Source of the DNA: Euperipatoides rowelli
Lineage: Eukaryota > Onychophora > Udeonychophora > Euonychophora > Peripatopsidae
Assembly: GCA_003024985.2 (NCBI GenBank)
Contig: PXIH01S0069442.1
DNA: 10,003 bases
Direction: 5' to 3' (one strand)
In this document: positions 1 to 7,558 of the stretch, one piece after another
Numbering within the stretch: position 1 is the first letter of the stretch
Layout of the letters: each line of letters starts with the position of its first letter
The notes under the pieces: generated by a model
Told to the model about the DNA's origin: nothing
Database searches by the model: none
The model's input: only the letters and a program-made list of their open reading frames with translations
Made by a program: the position numbers and the translations under genes

Positions 1-204
1 TAATAGATTATGAGAACCTTTTTAATCTAATGGATCCATTTATGATAGCGTATCAATAAAATATTTTATTACTTTTGGAAAAAATACTAAAATAAAGCCA
101 GTGGCTTTTTTATCTTACTATCTTTTCCAAATTTCAATTAAAAAAAAATAGTTATGAGTCAGATATCATGGCAGGATCAGGTAGGAACCATTCCCTATTT
201 ATAT
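1..204. other. AT-rich non-coding sequence, presumed intron
   Basis: I see nothing coding here. The stretch contains short A and T runs and lies upstream of the first fold-back hairpin. The same sequence recurs at 3176-3379. Confidence 0.6.
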
Positions 205-278
205 CAAGGGGGTTAAAATTTCTTTCAAAACATATACACCCTGAGATGATATTGTTTTCAAAGGATTAGCCCCCTTCA
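205..278. repeat. Imperfect ~74-nt fold-back hairpin, copy A
   Basis: The left arm (205-235) starts caagggggttaa and the right arm (249-278) ends ttagcccccttca. The reverse complement of the right arm reads tgaagggggctaatcc and then tttgaaaac. It pairs with most of the left arm through aaggggg, taa, cttt, aaaac and atat, with a few mismatches and a short bulge. The loop is about 13 nt (acaccctgagatg). Size and shape suit a small palindromic repeat or a miRNA-precursor-like foldback; sequence alone cannot choose. An identical copy lies at 3380-3453. The reading frame crossing it on the minus strand shows no recognisable protein. Confidence 0.6.
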
Positions 279-537
279 ACCTCATGACAGCTCTACACTT
301 GTTCGGGTATATTGACTGTACTACATTGTTATTATGTTCTGGTACATGCACACACAAGTTTCTGCACTTTAGGATAATTTTTTTTAAATATTCAAGTTTA
401 TATTTTGCAATCAGATTTCTTTTATATGTTTTCAAAATGTCACAAAGTAAATTAATTTCAAAAAATCTATTTTCACTTATAAATGATCTTGGATGACATT
501 CAAATTTTAAAATTATTTTTCAAATATCCTTTTCTAG
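279..537. other. Presumed intron leading to the 49-nt exon
   Basis: AT-rich non-coding sequence ending in a pyrimidine-rich acceptor (tccttttctag, 527-537). Short open frames occur on both strands but look like chance in this composition. The stretch recurs at 3454-3712. Confidence 0.5.
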
Positions 538-586
538 ATTAAACAGGTATTAAAGAATGAGGATGAAAATGATGACAGTCTGCCAG
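538..586 (+). CDS. Candidate 49-nt internal exon, acidic peptide, copy A
   Basis: A clean acceptor (tccttttctag) precedes the exon and a donor (CCAG then gtaaaatt) follows it. Of the three frames only one is open: IKQVLKNEDENDDSLP plus one leftover base, so it enters at phase 0 and leaves at phase 1. The other two frames meet TAA at once. The acidic, Lys-rich peptide resembles the 795-nt exon at 8715-9509, and the phase-1 exit fits that exon as well as the candidates at 1134 and 7490. It is too short to place in a family. The main doubt is that short AG...GT blocks also arise by chance in AT-rich introns; the composition and phase agreement argue for a real exon. Confidence 0.55.
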
Positions 587-1133
587 GTAAAATTAATTGA
601 AAATTTTATACTATTAGTAACCAATAAATTTTATGTGGAAAGAATGACATAAAATTAGAACATTTTAAAAACATTATAAATGTACAAATACTAAATGTAA
701 AATTATATTTAAATTTCTTGAGCCATTGCATGAGTAAAATCTAATATTTGATTTTGTGTAGTAACTTATACTATCATCCCACATATTATGTGAGTCTGTA
801 ATTGGTGGTGTCGAACACAGGTTGCGGATTAAAAGTCAGAGTTTTCCATGTTAGGACAAACACTGATTTCTAACCTAAAGTTTACAAAATATGCTAAGTT
901 TATAAGGATTTTTCCTGAAAAAAAAAACCCCCATCAATGGTTGGCAAATATTTGTGATACACAGAGAGACTAGAAACATAGTTATAATTCAAGTATATAT
1001 TCTTGCGAATAAAATAATTACTGGTACCACAATATATGAGAATAATAAACAAGATTTATGTGCTAACACTAGTTTGGTATATATAACGGTAATATAGTAA
1101 TCGTAGCAAATTTACTCTTACCATGGTTTTCAG
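587..1133. other. Presumed 547-bp intron between two candidate exons
   Basis: AT-rich, bounded by gtaaaatt on the left and ttaccatggttttcag on the right. It holds a 10-A run followed by 5 C near 918-932. I see no exon, RNA gene or transposon end inside. An identical copy lies at 3762-4308. Confidence 0.5.
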
Positions 1134-1288
1134 ATGGAATGGTTCAATCCTGGATGCTTCTGTTGCTAAAGGCTATACTGTATCCCTGGTTATGGTATGT
1201 AGTCAAGTTCCTGGCTTTAAATAATGAGGACAAAGGCTTGATGAAAGCCTTGAACTTATACTGGGGCATAGTTTATTATGCAGTCTAG
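1134..1288 (+). CDS. Candidate terminal exon encoding a hydrophobic membrane segment, copy A
   Basis: The exon begins after ttttcag and is entered at phase 1, matching the exit phase of 538-586; the join makes codon GAT (Asp). It is then open for 50 codons to TAG at 1286-1288. Residues 1-24 are strongly hydrophobic (GMVQSWMLLLLKAILYPWL and on), a short polar stretch NNEDKG follows, and a second hydrophobic run ends YWGIVYYAV. GC content is clearly above the surrounding introns, as expected for coding DNA. The pattern SW...LYP...ED...YW weakly recalls the hairpin of TB2/DP1/HVA22 (REEP) proteins, which shape endoplasmic reticulum membranes, but the second half of that domain is absent. This is inference only. 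A good donor (ATG then gtatgt) at 1195 offers an alternative exon end at 1194, leaving at phase 2. Confidence 0.45.
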
Positions 1289-2469
1289 GGCTGGATAAAT
1301 ATATATTTATAATACTTTCTATGTTACTCAGAGATTGATGGCCTGACTGGCAATCAGGTAGAGCTTTGATGGCAATCAGATGGCAAGAGTCCATATTCAG
1401 ATTGACATTTTCCTTTTATACTGTTTCAGCATATTCCTGAGTAGAGCATGGGGAATAGAATTGGCTCTTGGATGAAAATAAGAGCAAATAAGAAAGAAAT
1501 CAAACATTTATTCTCACTGGGGTTTACACTAATTTTAGTCACCTGAATCCAGGTTAAGTTGTTGATGTCAGTTACTATGGAGATAGTAGCAGTATGTGAT
1601 TGGTTGAAACTGTACCTTGTCTATGGTAGGTTGGATTTGGATAAATGTCTATTAGCCGCAGATATTTATTATTCTAGCACTGCCTAATATGATTATCATT
1701 GTTCTTTGATAATATCTTTCAATCTTTTACAAGAGCAGTACAATAATCAGTAAATTAGATAGAACTTTTCGATACATGACAGAGAATAAGAGGTCTAAAA
1801 AAATTAAAGTATGAAAAAATAATAGAAAAAAGTAAAACTATTAAGACCAAGCCAAAACTTAAAAAAAACATTTTCATTTATAAAGAATTGATTTAAAAAG
1901 AAATTCCAATAGATATTTTGTGCATAACAGAAAAAAATTAAGGAAATATAACTATCAAATAAATTTTACCGTATAATAAAGCTACTTTGTTTTTTAAATC
2001 AGTTTTCAGAAGACAATGTTTTGGAATGATATACTAAAAGAATTATTGGGGTCTAATTTTACTAATTTTTAAAAGGATACATGTTGTGATAGAATTCCCT
2101 ATTTGCCATGGGTTACATAATATTGTTATAGTTTGTTACTGCATTGTAAATCATGTAAATACAAATTTATTTATTATTGTATAATATATTTTTACAGGTG
2201 TGCAATACTGTTTAATTGTCAGATATGTTTTGGTTACTGAATTAATTTTTAGAGTAATACTTAAGCAATTAATTAGAATTATATGTGATAATATTTTTAA
2301 TTGTGTAATAGCCCTGGAGCTAACTGTACAAGCAAAAGCTTTGACTTTTAGAAATAAATAAATAAAAAGGGAGTTAAATAATGATTATCACTTTAGCCAT
2401 ATAATGTTCAATTGTTCATTATTGATAGGATCTAGTGCTAGCTTGAGTGACTCTCTAATATTATTGTGT
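1289..2469. other. Non-coding stretch after the terminal exon (3' UTR and/or intron)
   Basis: The first part, to about 1680, is less AT-rich than the rest and contains two ggcaatcag motifs at about 1349 and 1371. It could be 3' untranslated sequence of the short transcript form. AATAAA motifs occur at 1958-1963 and 1975-1980, but such motifs are common by chance in this composition. An open stretch at 2198-2361 follows an AG but is within chance expectation. I see no RNA gene or transposon end. Duplicated at 4464-5644. Confidence 0.5.
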
Positions 2470-2535
2470 TAACTAATAGAATATATCTAAATAATATAAT
2501 TGATCACATATTATTTAGGTAAATTCTATTAGTTA
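2470..2535. repeat. 66-nt hairpin with ~29-bp near-perfect stem, copy A
   Basis: The left arm (2470-2498) begins taactaatagaat and the right arm (2507-2535) ends attctattagtta. By eye 26 of 29 positions pair, around an 8-nt loop (attgatca). The stem is AT-rich, has no obvious protein link, and lies 52 bp from a second perfect small hairpin. It could be a miniature palindromic element, a precursor-like foldback or a chance product of AT-rich DNA; the stem length makes pure chance less likely. The copy lies at 5645-5710. Confidence 0.75.
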
Positions 2536-2587
2536 TGCAAGTTTTATATTTGATTTCCTTAGCATTACAATTAGTAAATATTAAATA

Positions 2588-2612
2588 ATCATTTATCAGT
2601 ATGATAAATGAT
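2588..2612. repeat. Perfect 10-bp stem, 5-nt loop hairpin, copy A
   Basis: The stem atcatttatc pairs with gataaatgat around loop agtat. It follows the 66-nt hairpin and precedes the terminal-inverted-repeat element by about 60 bp. The copy is at 5763-5787. A short AT-rich stem like this carries little weight alone. Confidence 0.5.
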
Positions 2613-2674
2613 GTCTTGTTTTACAAAATGGATTTGTTTTATACACTAATTACTGGCAGATGTTTGTTTGTTGA

Positions 2675-2955
2675 GGGCGTCCGCAAGGGAAAGGGGGGAA
2701 AAAAGGGGGCAGTTACACCTCCCTCCCGGAGAAATTAGATCAGCCAAAAATGTAGGTATTTAATATAAAGTTGGCTATCTTTAATAATATTACAATTGTG
2801 AAGTATTGAATTGCCCCCCCCCCCCCCCCTGGATAAATTAGACGAAACCAAAATTGTATGTATTTAATATAAAGTTGTCCATCTTCAATAATATGTGTGA
2901 AGTATGGATTAATGGTTATCAAATGTCCATACAACAAAAAAAAAAGCTTATCAAA
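2675..2955. mobile_element. MITE-like element, copy A, cut off at its 3' side by the duplication junction
   Basis: It starts with gggcgtccgcaaggg directly after TTGA (2671-2674) and is identical to the first 281 bp of the complete element at 5850-6263. It includes two ~100-bp internal subrepeats sharing tatttaatataaagttg (from 2757 and 2861), separated by the 16-C run. At 2955 the sequence switches to unrelated DNA, so the right inverted repeat and right target duplication are missing. It codes for nothing recognisable. Confidence 0.8.
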
Positions 2956-3175
2956 TATATATGTATGTCAATGTCTTTATTTGAAATACTGATGATAATG
3001 CCCACTTTTTTACATATATGCAGTATTAGTATTCTTAACACTAGAGGTCACTACTAAGACAAGTGTGATTTGGGTTTATATTATTCAATATTAATCTATA
3101 ATCAAATATTCATTTGCTAAAAAAATGTAGTCATTCGTGTGAAACACTACTGCTTTAAAAACATTTAATCAGCTC
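2956..3175. other. 220-bp segment between the two copies, seen once in the window
   Basis: This AT-rich, non-coding stretch separates the copies. I see no exon, transposon end or conserved motif in it. If the tandem unit is 3175 bp it forms the left end of unit 2, and an identical copy should lie immediately left of window position 1. The abrupt change at 2955/2956, inside an element that is intact in copy B, marks the duplication junction. Confidence 0.8.
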
Positions 3176-3379
3176 TAATAGATTATGAGAACCTTTTTAA
3201 TCTAATGGATCCATTTATGATAGCGTATCAATAAAATATTTTATTACTTTTGGAAAAAATACTAAAATAAAGCCAGTGGCTTTTTTATCTTACTATCTTT
3301 TCCAAATTTCAATTAAAAAAAAATAGTTATGAGTCAGATATCATGGCAGGATCAGGTAGGAACCATTCCCTATTTATAT

Positions 3380-3453
3380 CAAGGGGGTTAAAATTTCTTT
3401 CAAAACATATACACCCTGAGATGATATTGTTTTCAAAGGATTAGCCCCCTTCA
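3380..3453. repeat. Imperfect ~74-nt fold-back hairpin, copy B
   Basis: Identical to 205-278 because it lies in copy B of the duplication. The arms carry aaggggg on the left and cccccttc on the right, with the short loop between them. Confidence 0.6.
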
Positions 3454-3712
3454 ACCTCATGACAGCTCTACACTTGTTCGGGTATATTGACTGTACTACA
3501 TTGTTATTATGTTCTGGTACATGCACACACAAGTTTCTGCACTTTAGGATAATTTTTTTTAAATATTCAAGTTTATATTTTGCAATCAGATTTCTTTTAT
3601 ATGTTTTCAAAATGTCACAAAGTAAATTAATTTCAAAAAATCTATTTTCACTTATAAATGATCTTGGATGACATTCAAATTTTAAAATTATTTTTCAAAT
3701 ATCCTTTTCTAG

Positions 3713-3761
3713 ATTAAACAGGTATTAAAGAATGAGGATGAAAATGATGACAGTCTGCCAG
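3713..3761 (+). CDS. Candidate 49-nt internal exon, copy B (exact duplicate)
   Basis: Identical to 538-586, with the same acceptor and donor. Because 49 is not a multiple of three, splicing copy A directly to copy B would join the leftover G to AT and then A..., giving GAT TAA, an immediate stop. Only one of the two can serve in a productive transcript. If the duplication is an assembly artefact, there is really one exon here. Confidence 0.5.
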
Positions 3762-4308
3762 GTAAAATTAATTGAAAATTTTATACTATTAGTAACCAAT
3801 AAATTTTATGTGGAAAGAATGACATAAAATTAGAACATTTTAAAAACATTATAAATGTACAAATACTAAATGTAAAATTATATTTAAATTTCTTGAGCCA
3901 TTGCATGAGTAAAATCTAATATTTGATTTTGTGTAGTAACTTATACTATCATCCCACATATTATGTGAGTCTGTAATTGGTGGTGTCGAACACAGGTTGC
4001 GGATTAAAAGTCAGAGTTTTCCATGTTAGGACAAACACTGATTTCTAACCTAAAGTTTACAAAATATGCTAAGTTTATAAGGATTTTTCCTGAAAAAAAA
4101 AACCCCCATCAATGGTTGGCAAATATTTGTGATACACAGAGAGACTAGAAACATAGTTATAATTCAAGTATATATTCTTGCGAATAAAATAATTACTGGT
4201 ACCACAATATATGAGAATAATAAACAAGATTTATGTGCTAACACTAGTTTGGTATATATAACGGTAATATAGTAATCGTAGCAAATTTACTCTTACCATG
4301 GTTTTCAG

Positions 4309-4463
4309 ATGGAATGGTTCAATCCTGGATGCTTCTGTTGCTAAAGGCTATACTGTATCCCTGGTTATGGTATGTAGTCAAGTTCCTGGCTTTAAATAAT
4401 GAGGACAAAGGCTTGATGAAAGCCTTGAACTTATACTGGGGCATAGTTTATTATGCAGTCTAG
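4309..4463 (+). CDS. Candidate terminal exon encoding a hydrophobic membrane segment, copy B
   Basis: Exact duplicate of 1134-1288, with the same acceptor, phase, open frame and TAG. A transcript that terminates in copy A would never use it. A transcript skipping copy A could end here with the same protein. It has no independent support beyond the duplication. Confidence 0.4.
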
Positions 4464-5644
4464 GGCTGGATAAATATATATTTATAATACTTTCTATGTT
4501 ACTCAGAGATTGATGGCCTGACTGGCAATCAGGTAGAGCTTTGATGGCAATCAGATGGCAAGAGTCCATATTCAGATTGACATTTTCCTTTTATACTGTT
4601 TCAGCATATTCCTGAGTAGAGCATGGGGAATAGAATTGGCTCTTGGATGAAAATAAGAGCAAATAAGAAAGAAATCAAACATTTATTCTCACTGGGGTTT
4701 ACACTAATTTTAGTCACCTGAATCCAGGTTAAGTTGTTGATGTCAGTTACTATGGAGATAGTAGCAGTATGTGATTGGTTGAAACTGTACCTTGTCTATG
4801 GTAGGTTGGATTTGGATAAATGTCTATTAGCCGCAGATATTTATTATTCTAGCACTGCCTAATATGATTATCATTGTTCTTTGATAATATCTTTCAATCT
4901 TTTACAAGAGCAGTACAATAATCAGTAAATTAGATAGAACTTTTCGATACATGACAGAGAATAAGAGGTCTAAAAAAATTAAAGTATGAAAAAATAATAG
5001 AAAAAAGTAAAACTATTAAGACCAAGCCAAAACTTAAAAAAAACATTTTCATTTATAAAGAATTGATTTAAAAAGAAATTCCAATAGATATTTTGTGCAT
5101 AACAGAAAAAAATTAAGGAAATATAACTATCAAATAAATTTTACCGTATAATAAAGCTACTTTGTTTTTTAAATCAGTTTTCAGAAGACAATGTTTTGGA
5201 ATGATATACTAAAAGAATTATTGGGGTCTAATTTTACTAATTTTTAAAAGGATACATGTTGTGATAGAATTCCCTATTTGCCATGGGTTACATAATATTG
5301 TTATAGTTTGTTACTGCATTGTAAATCATGTAAATACAAATTTATTTATTATTGTATAATATATTTTTACAGGTGTGCAATACTGTTTAATTGTCAGATA
5401 TGTTTTGGTTACTGAATTAATTTTTAGAGTAATACTTAAGCAATTAATTAGAATTATATGTGATAATATTTTTAATTGTGTAATAGCCCTGGAGCTAACT
5501 GTACAAGCAAAAGCTTTGACTTTTAGAAATAAATAAATAAAAAGGGAGTTAAATAATGATTATCACTTTAGCCATATAATGTTCAATTGTTCATTATTGA
5601 TAGGATCTAGTGCTAGCTTGAGTGACTCTCTAATATTATTGTGT

Positions 5645-5710
5645 TAACTAATAGAATATATCTAAATAATATAATTGATCACATATTATTTAGGTAAATT
5701 CTATTAGTTA
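5645..5710. repeat. 66-nt hairpin with ~29-bp near-perfect stem, copy B
   Basis: Identical to 2470-2535, carried by copy B of the duplication. Confidence 0.75.
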
Positions 5711-5762
5711 TGCAAGTTTTATATTTGATTTCCTTAGCATTACAATTAGTAAATATTAAATA

Positions 5763-5787
5763 ATCATTTATCAGTATGATAAATGAT
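5763..5787. repeat. Perfect 10-bp stem, 5-nt loop hairpin, copy B
   Basis: Identical to 2588-2612, in the second copy of the duplication. Confidence 0.5.
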
Positions 5788-5849
5788 GTCTTGTTTTACA
5801 AAATGGATTTGTTTTATACACTAATTACTGGCAGATGTTTGTTTGTTGA

Positions 5850-6263
5850 GGGCGTCCGCAAGGGAAAGGGGGGAAAAAAGGGGGCAGTTACACCTCCCTC
5901 CCGGAGAAATTAGATCAGCCAAAAATGTAGGTATTTAATATAAAGTTGGCTATCTTTAATAATATTACAATTGTGAAGTATTGAATTGCCCCCCCCCCCC
6001 CCCCTGGATAAATTAGACGAAACCAAAATTGTATGTATTTAATATAAAGTTGTCCATCTTCAATAATATGTGTGAAGTATGGATTAATGGTTATCAAATG
6101 TCCATACAACAAAAAAAAAAGCTTATCAAAATGAAAAATATACATTTTTTGCCTTTTTTCTTAGCAAAATGTCCTTACAAAAAAAAAGTAAACTTAGCAA
6201 AATATTTACAAACAAAATATACATTTTTGCCCCCCCCCCCCTGATTTTTTTTTGTTGACGCCC
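5850..6263. mobile_element. Complete 414-bp MITE-like element with inverted ends and TTGA flanks
   Basis: The left end gggcgtccgca and the right end tgttgacgccc are imperfect inverted repeats. TTGA flanks both sides (5846-5849 and 6264-6267), consistent with a 4-bp target-site duplication. Inside are two ~100-bp subrepeats containing tatttaatataaagttg, C runs of 16 (5989-6004) and 12 (6230-6241), and a second tandem pair of about 70 bp (6091-6153 and 6161-6231) around aaatgtcc...tacattttt. There is no transposase, so it is a non-autonomous element presumably mobilised in trans by a DNA transposase. I cannot name the superfamily from its ends. The duplication breakpoint at 6130 lies inside the first ~70-bp subrepeat. 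Confidence 0.8.
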
Positions 6264-6267
6264 TTGA

Positions 6268-6597
6268 TCTCTGTCTGACTCTGAGTGATCCATATCTTAT
6301 TTTATTAATAATAATATTTATAATAAGCAAATGTCTTGTTATGGTGGTGAAGTACAGCTGTTTGGAATATATAAGAAATGACAACTGCAAATCTATTAAA
6401 GAGTGTAATTTGACTTTGTTATAATTGATTTTTTTTACTATTTGCCTTAACTATTTACATTGTAGAACAGTGCATGACCACTGTTGATTAATGCTTTGTG
6501 ATATCAAAAGTCAATTATAAAAATCATTTTAAAGGTAAAAAATTTGGAGCTGACTAGACTGAGAATTTAACTTGAGTTTAGCACTTTTCAGTCTATT
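6268..6597. other. AT-rich non-coding spacer between two MITE-like elements
   Basis: No open frame, RNA gene or repeat stands out. Short AG...GT blocks are present but none keeps a convincing open frame with phase agreement. Confidence 0.5.
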
Positions 6598-6601
6598 CCA
6601 A

Positions 6602-6949
6602 GGGTATTTGCAAGGGGGGGGGGGGGGAGGATCCAGTCACCTCATCCCCCTGGAAAAATTAGATCAACCAAAAATTTAGGTACCGTATTTAATATAAAGT
6701 TGGCTATATTTAATAATATTAAAAGTGTGAATTATCGAGTTGCCCTCACTTCTGGTTAAATTAAACCAACCAAAAATGTAGATATTTAATATAAAGTTGT
6801 CCATCTTTAAAAATATTACAAGTGTGAAGTATTGATTAATGGTTATTAAAACGTCCTTACAACAACAACAAAAAAAAGATTATCAAAATATTTACAGCCA
6901 AAATATAAATTTTTCACCCCTCCCCCTGAATTTTTTTCTGCGGACGTCC
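6602..6949. mobile_element. Second, diverged MITE-like element of the same family
   Basis: It shares the layout of the element at 5850-6263: a G-rich left end (gggtatttgcaaggg), an aattagatca block, two subrepeats with tatttaatataaagttg at about 6686 and 6783, a cgtccttacaac block, a C-rich stretch and the right end tgcggacgtcc. The right end reads ggacgtccgca in reverse complement, close to the gggcgtccgca end of the other element. The flanks are CCAA (6598-6601) and TTGG (6950-6953), so the inverted repeat may extend to CCAAGG/CCTTGG, and no clear direct target duplication is visible. It lacks the second ~70-bp internal duplication and has accumulated many substitutions, so it is probably older. 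Confidence 0.75.
6614..6627 (+). repeat. 14-G homopolymer in the second MITE-like element
   Basis: An uninterrupted run of 14 G lies just inside the left end of the element. It is the complementary counterpart of the C runs at 2814-2829, 5989-6004 and 6230-6241. Homopolymers of this length are sequencing-error prone and likely length-variable. Confidence 0.85.
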
Positions 6950-6953
6950 TTGG

Positions 6954-7489
6954 CCCATTCATATTACTGTATACAATATTACATAGAATACATGTGAATG
7001 ATACATCTGAATTCTAGATATTAAATAATCAAAAAGGAGTCAATTCCCAATTTGGTCTGTTGACCTTTATTTTTATTTTTTTCTTAAATTGTTGCGAAAA
7101 CATACAGCAGACTATATTAGGACATTTATGCCATACAAATAGGATTTTAGGCTAACAAATAGGCAAATTTTATTGACACAAAGAGATTGTGCATGTGATA
7201 ACTTCTGAAGGTAAAACTAATCTGGTAAAAACATGTTTGTGTGGGGTTTTTTTTGGATTGAGATGAATGCAAGTGTACATGACCCTTTAGTTTGTACCAA
7301 AAAATTGCTTTTTATTAATATCCATGATTTATACAAACATTTATTTATTACTGTAATACAATGTATTTTCAAAATAATTCCACTACAGTATATTCTTTAT
7401 TTTTGAAATTTATTTAAATGTGTAATATAGACCTGATGCTTTTAAGCATTTTCACACATAAACTAACTCTAATCCTTTATCCCATTCAG
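6954..7489. other. AT-rich non-coding stretch, presumed intron
   Basis: No coding signal was seen. The right end becomes pyrimidine-rich (aatcctttatcccattcag, 7471-7489), making a good acceptor for the candidate exon that follows, with a possible branch site ctctaat just upstream. Confidence 0.5.
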
Positions 7490-7558
7490 AATTGTTTTTC
7501 TATATTAGACAAGAGGTGGATATAGAAATAAATTTGATAAGATATATAAAGGCCATAG
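7490..7558 (+). CDS. Candidate 69-nt cassette exon
   Basis: It is bounded by a strong acceptor (tttatcccattcag) and a donor (CATAG then gtataagg). Entered at phase 1, it is open throughout and leaves at phase 1. With an upstream G it would read ELFFYIRQEVDIEINLIRYI, then KAI. The length is a multiple of three, so inclusion or skipping would not disturb the frame between 538-586 and 8715-9509. The other two frames contain stops. The peptide matches no family I recognise. A 23-codon open block is not rare in such AT-rich DNA, so support rests on the splice sites and phase. Confidence 0.3.

Larger units (their letters stand above)
1..2955. repeat. Copy A of a perfect ~3.2-kb direct tandem duplication
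   Basis: This block is repeated at 3176-6130 with a constant offset of 3175 and no net insertion or deletion. Rows sampled from start to end match base for base. Homopolymers match in length too: 16 C at 2814-2829, 10 A before 2946, 10 A near 918-927 and 8 T near 376. The left edge coincides with the window start, so the real repeat probably extends further left. The right edge is sharp: both copies read gcttatcaaa, then copy A continues tatatatg and copy B continues atgaaaaat. The block carries two candidate exons, three hairpins and a truncated terminal-inverted-repeat element. Confidence 0.97.
3176..6130. repeat. Copy B of the perfect ~3.2-kb direct tandem duplication
   Basis: Same content and order as 1-2955. 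The right end runs without a break into the remaining half of the terminal-inverted-repeat element, so this copy keeps the ancestral right flank and copy A carries the new junction. The unit is best described as 2956-6130 (3175 bp), head to tail, because 2956-3175 would then be the left part of the second unit. Complete identity in fast-changing homopolymers means either a very recent event or an assembly artefact. Confidence 0.97.

Noticed and set aside
199-435. 78-codon minus-strand open frame (also 3374-3610)
   Set aside because: It has no recognisable family and no splice or promoter context, overlaps a foldback hairpin, and its length is unremarkable for DNA this rich in A and T. The second copy adds no evidence because it is part of the exact duplication.
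284-496. 70-codon plus-strand open frame (also 3459-3671)
   Set aside because: Phe/Leu/Ser-rich chance translation of T-rich intron, overlapping the opposite-strand frame, with no domain.
1203-1394. 63-codon minus-strand open frame (also 4378-4569)
   Set aside because: Opposite-strand shadow of the candidate membrane exon and its downstream sequence; no family resemblance.
2198-2361. AG-led open stretch of about 54 codons (phase 1) after tatttttacag
   Set aside because: The phase fits, but open stretches of this length are expected by chance several times in 10 kb of such DNA, the peptide shows no coding bias, and no convincing donor or domain is visible.
5915-6390. Open frames across the MITE-like element with poly-Gly or poly-Pro stretches
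   Set aside because: They are translations of the homopolymeric C/G runs and subrepeats. No transposase motif is present in any frame.
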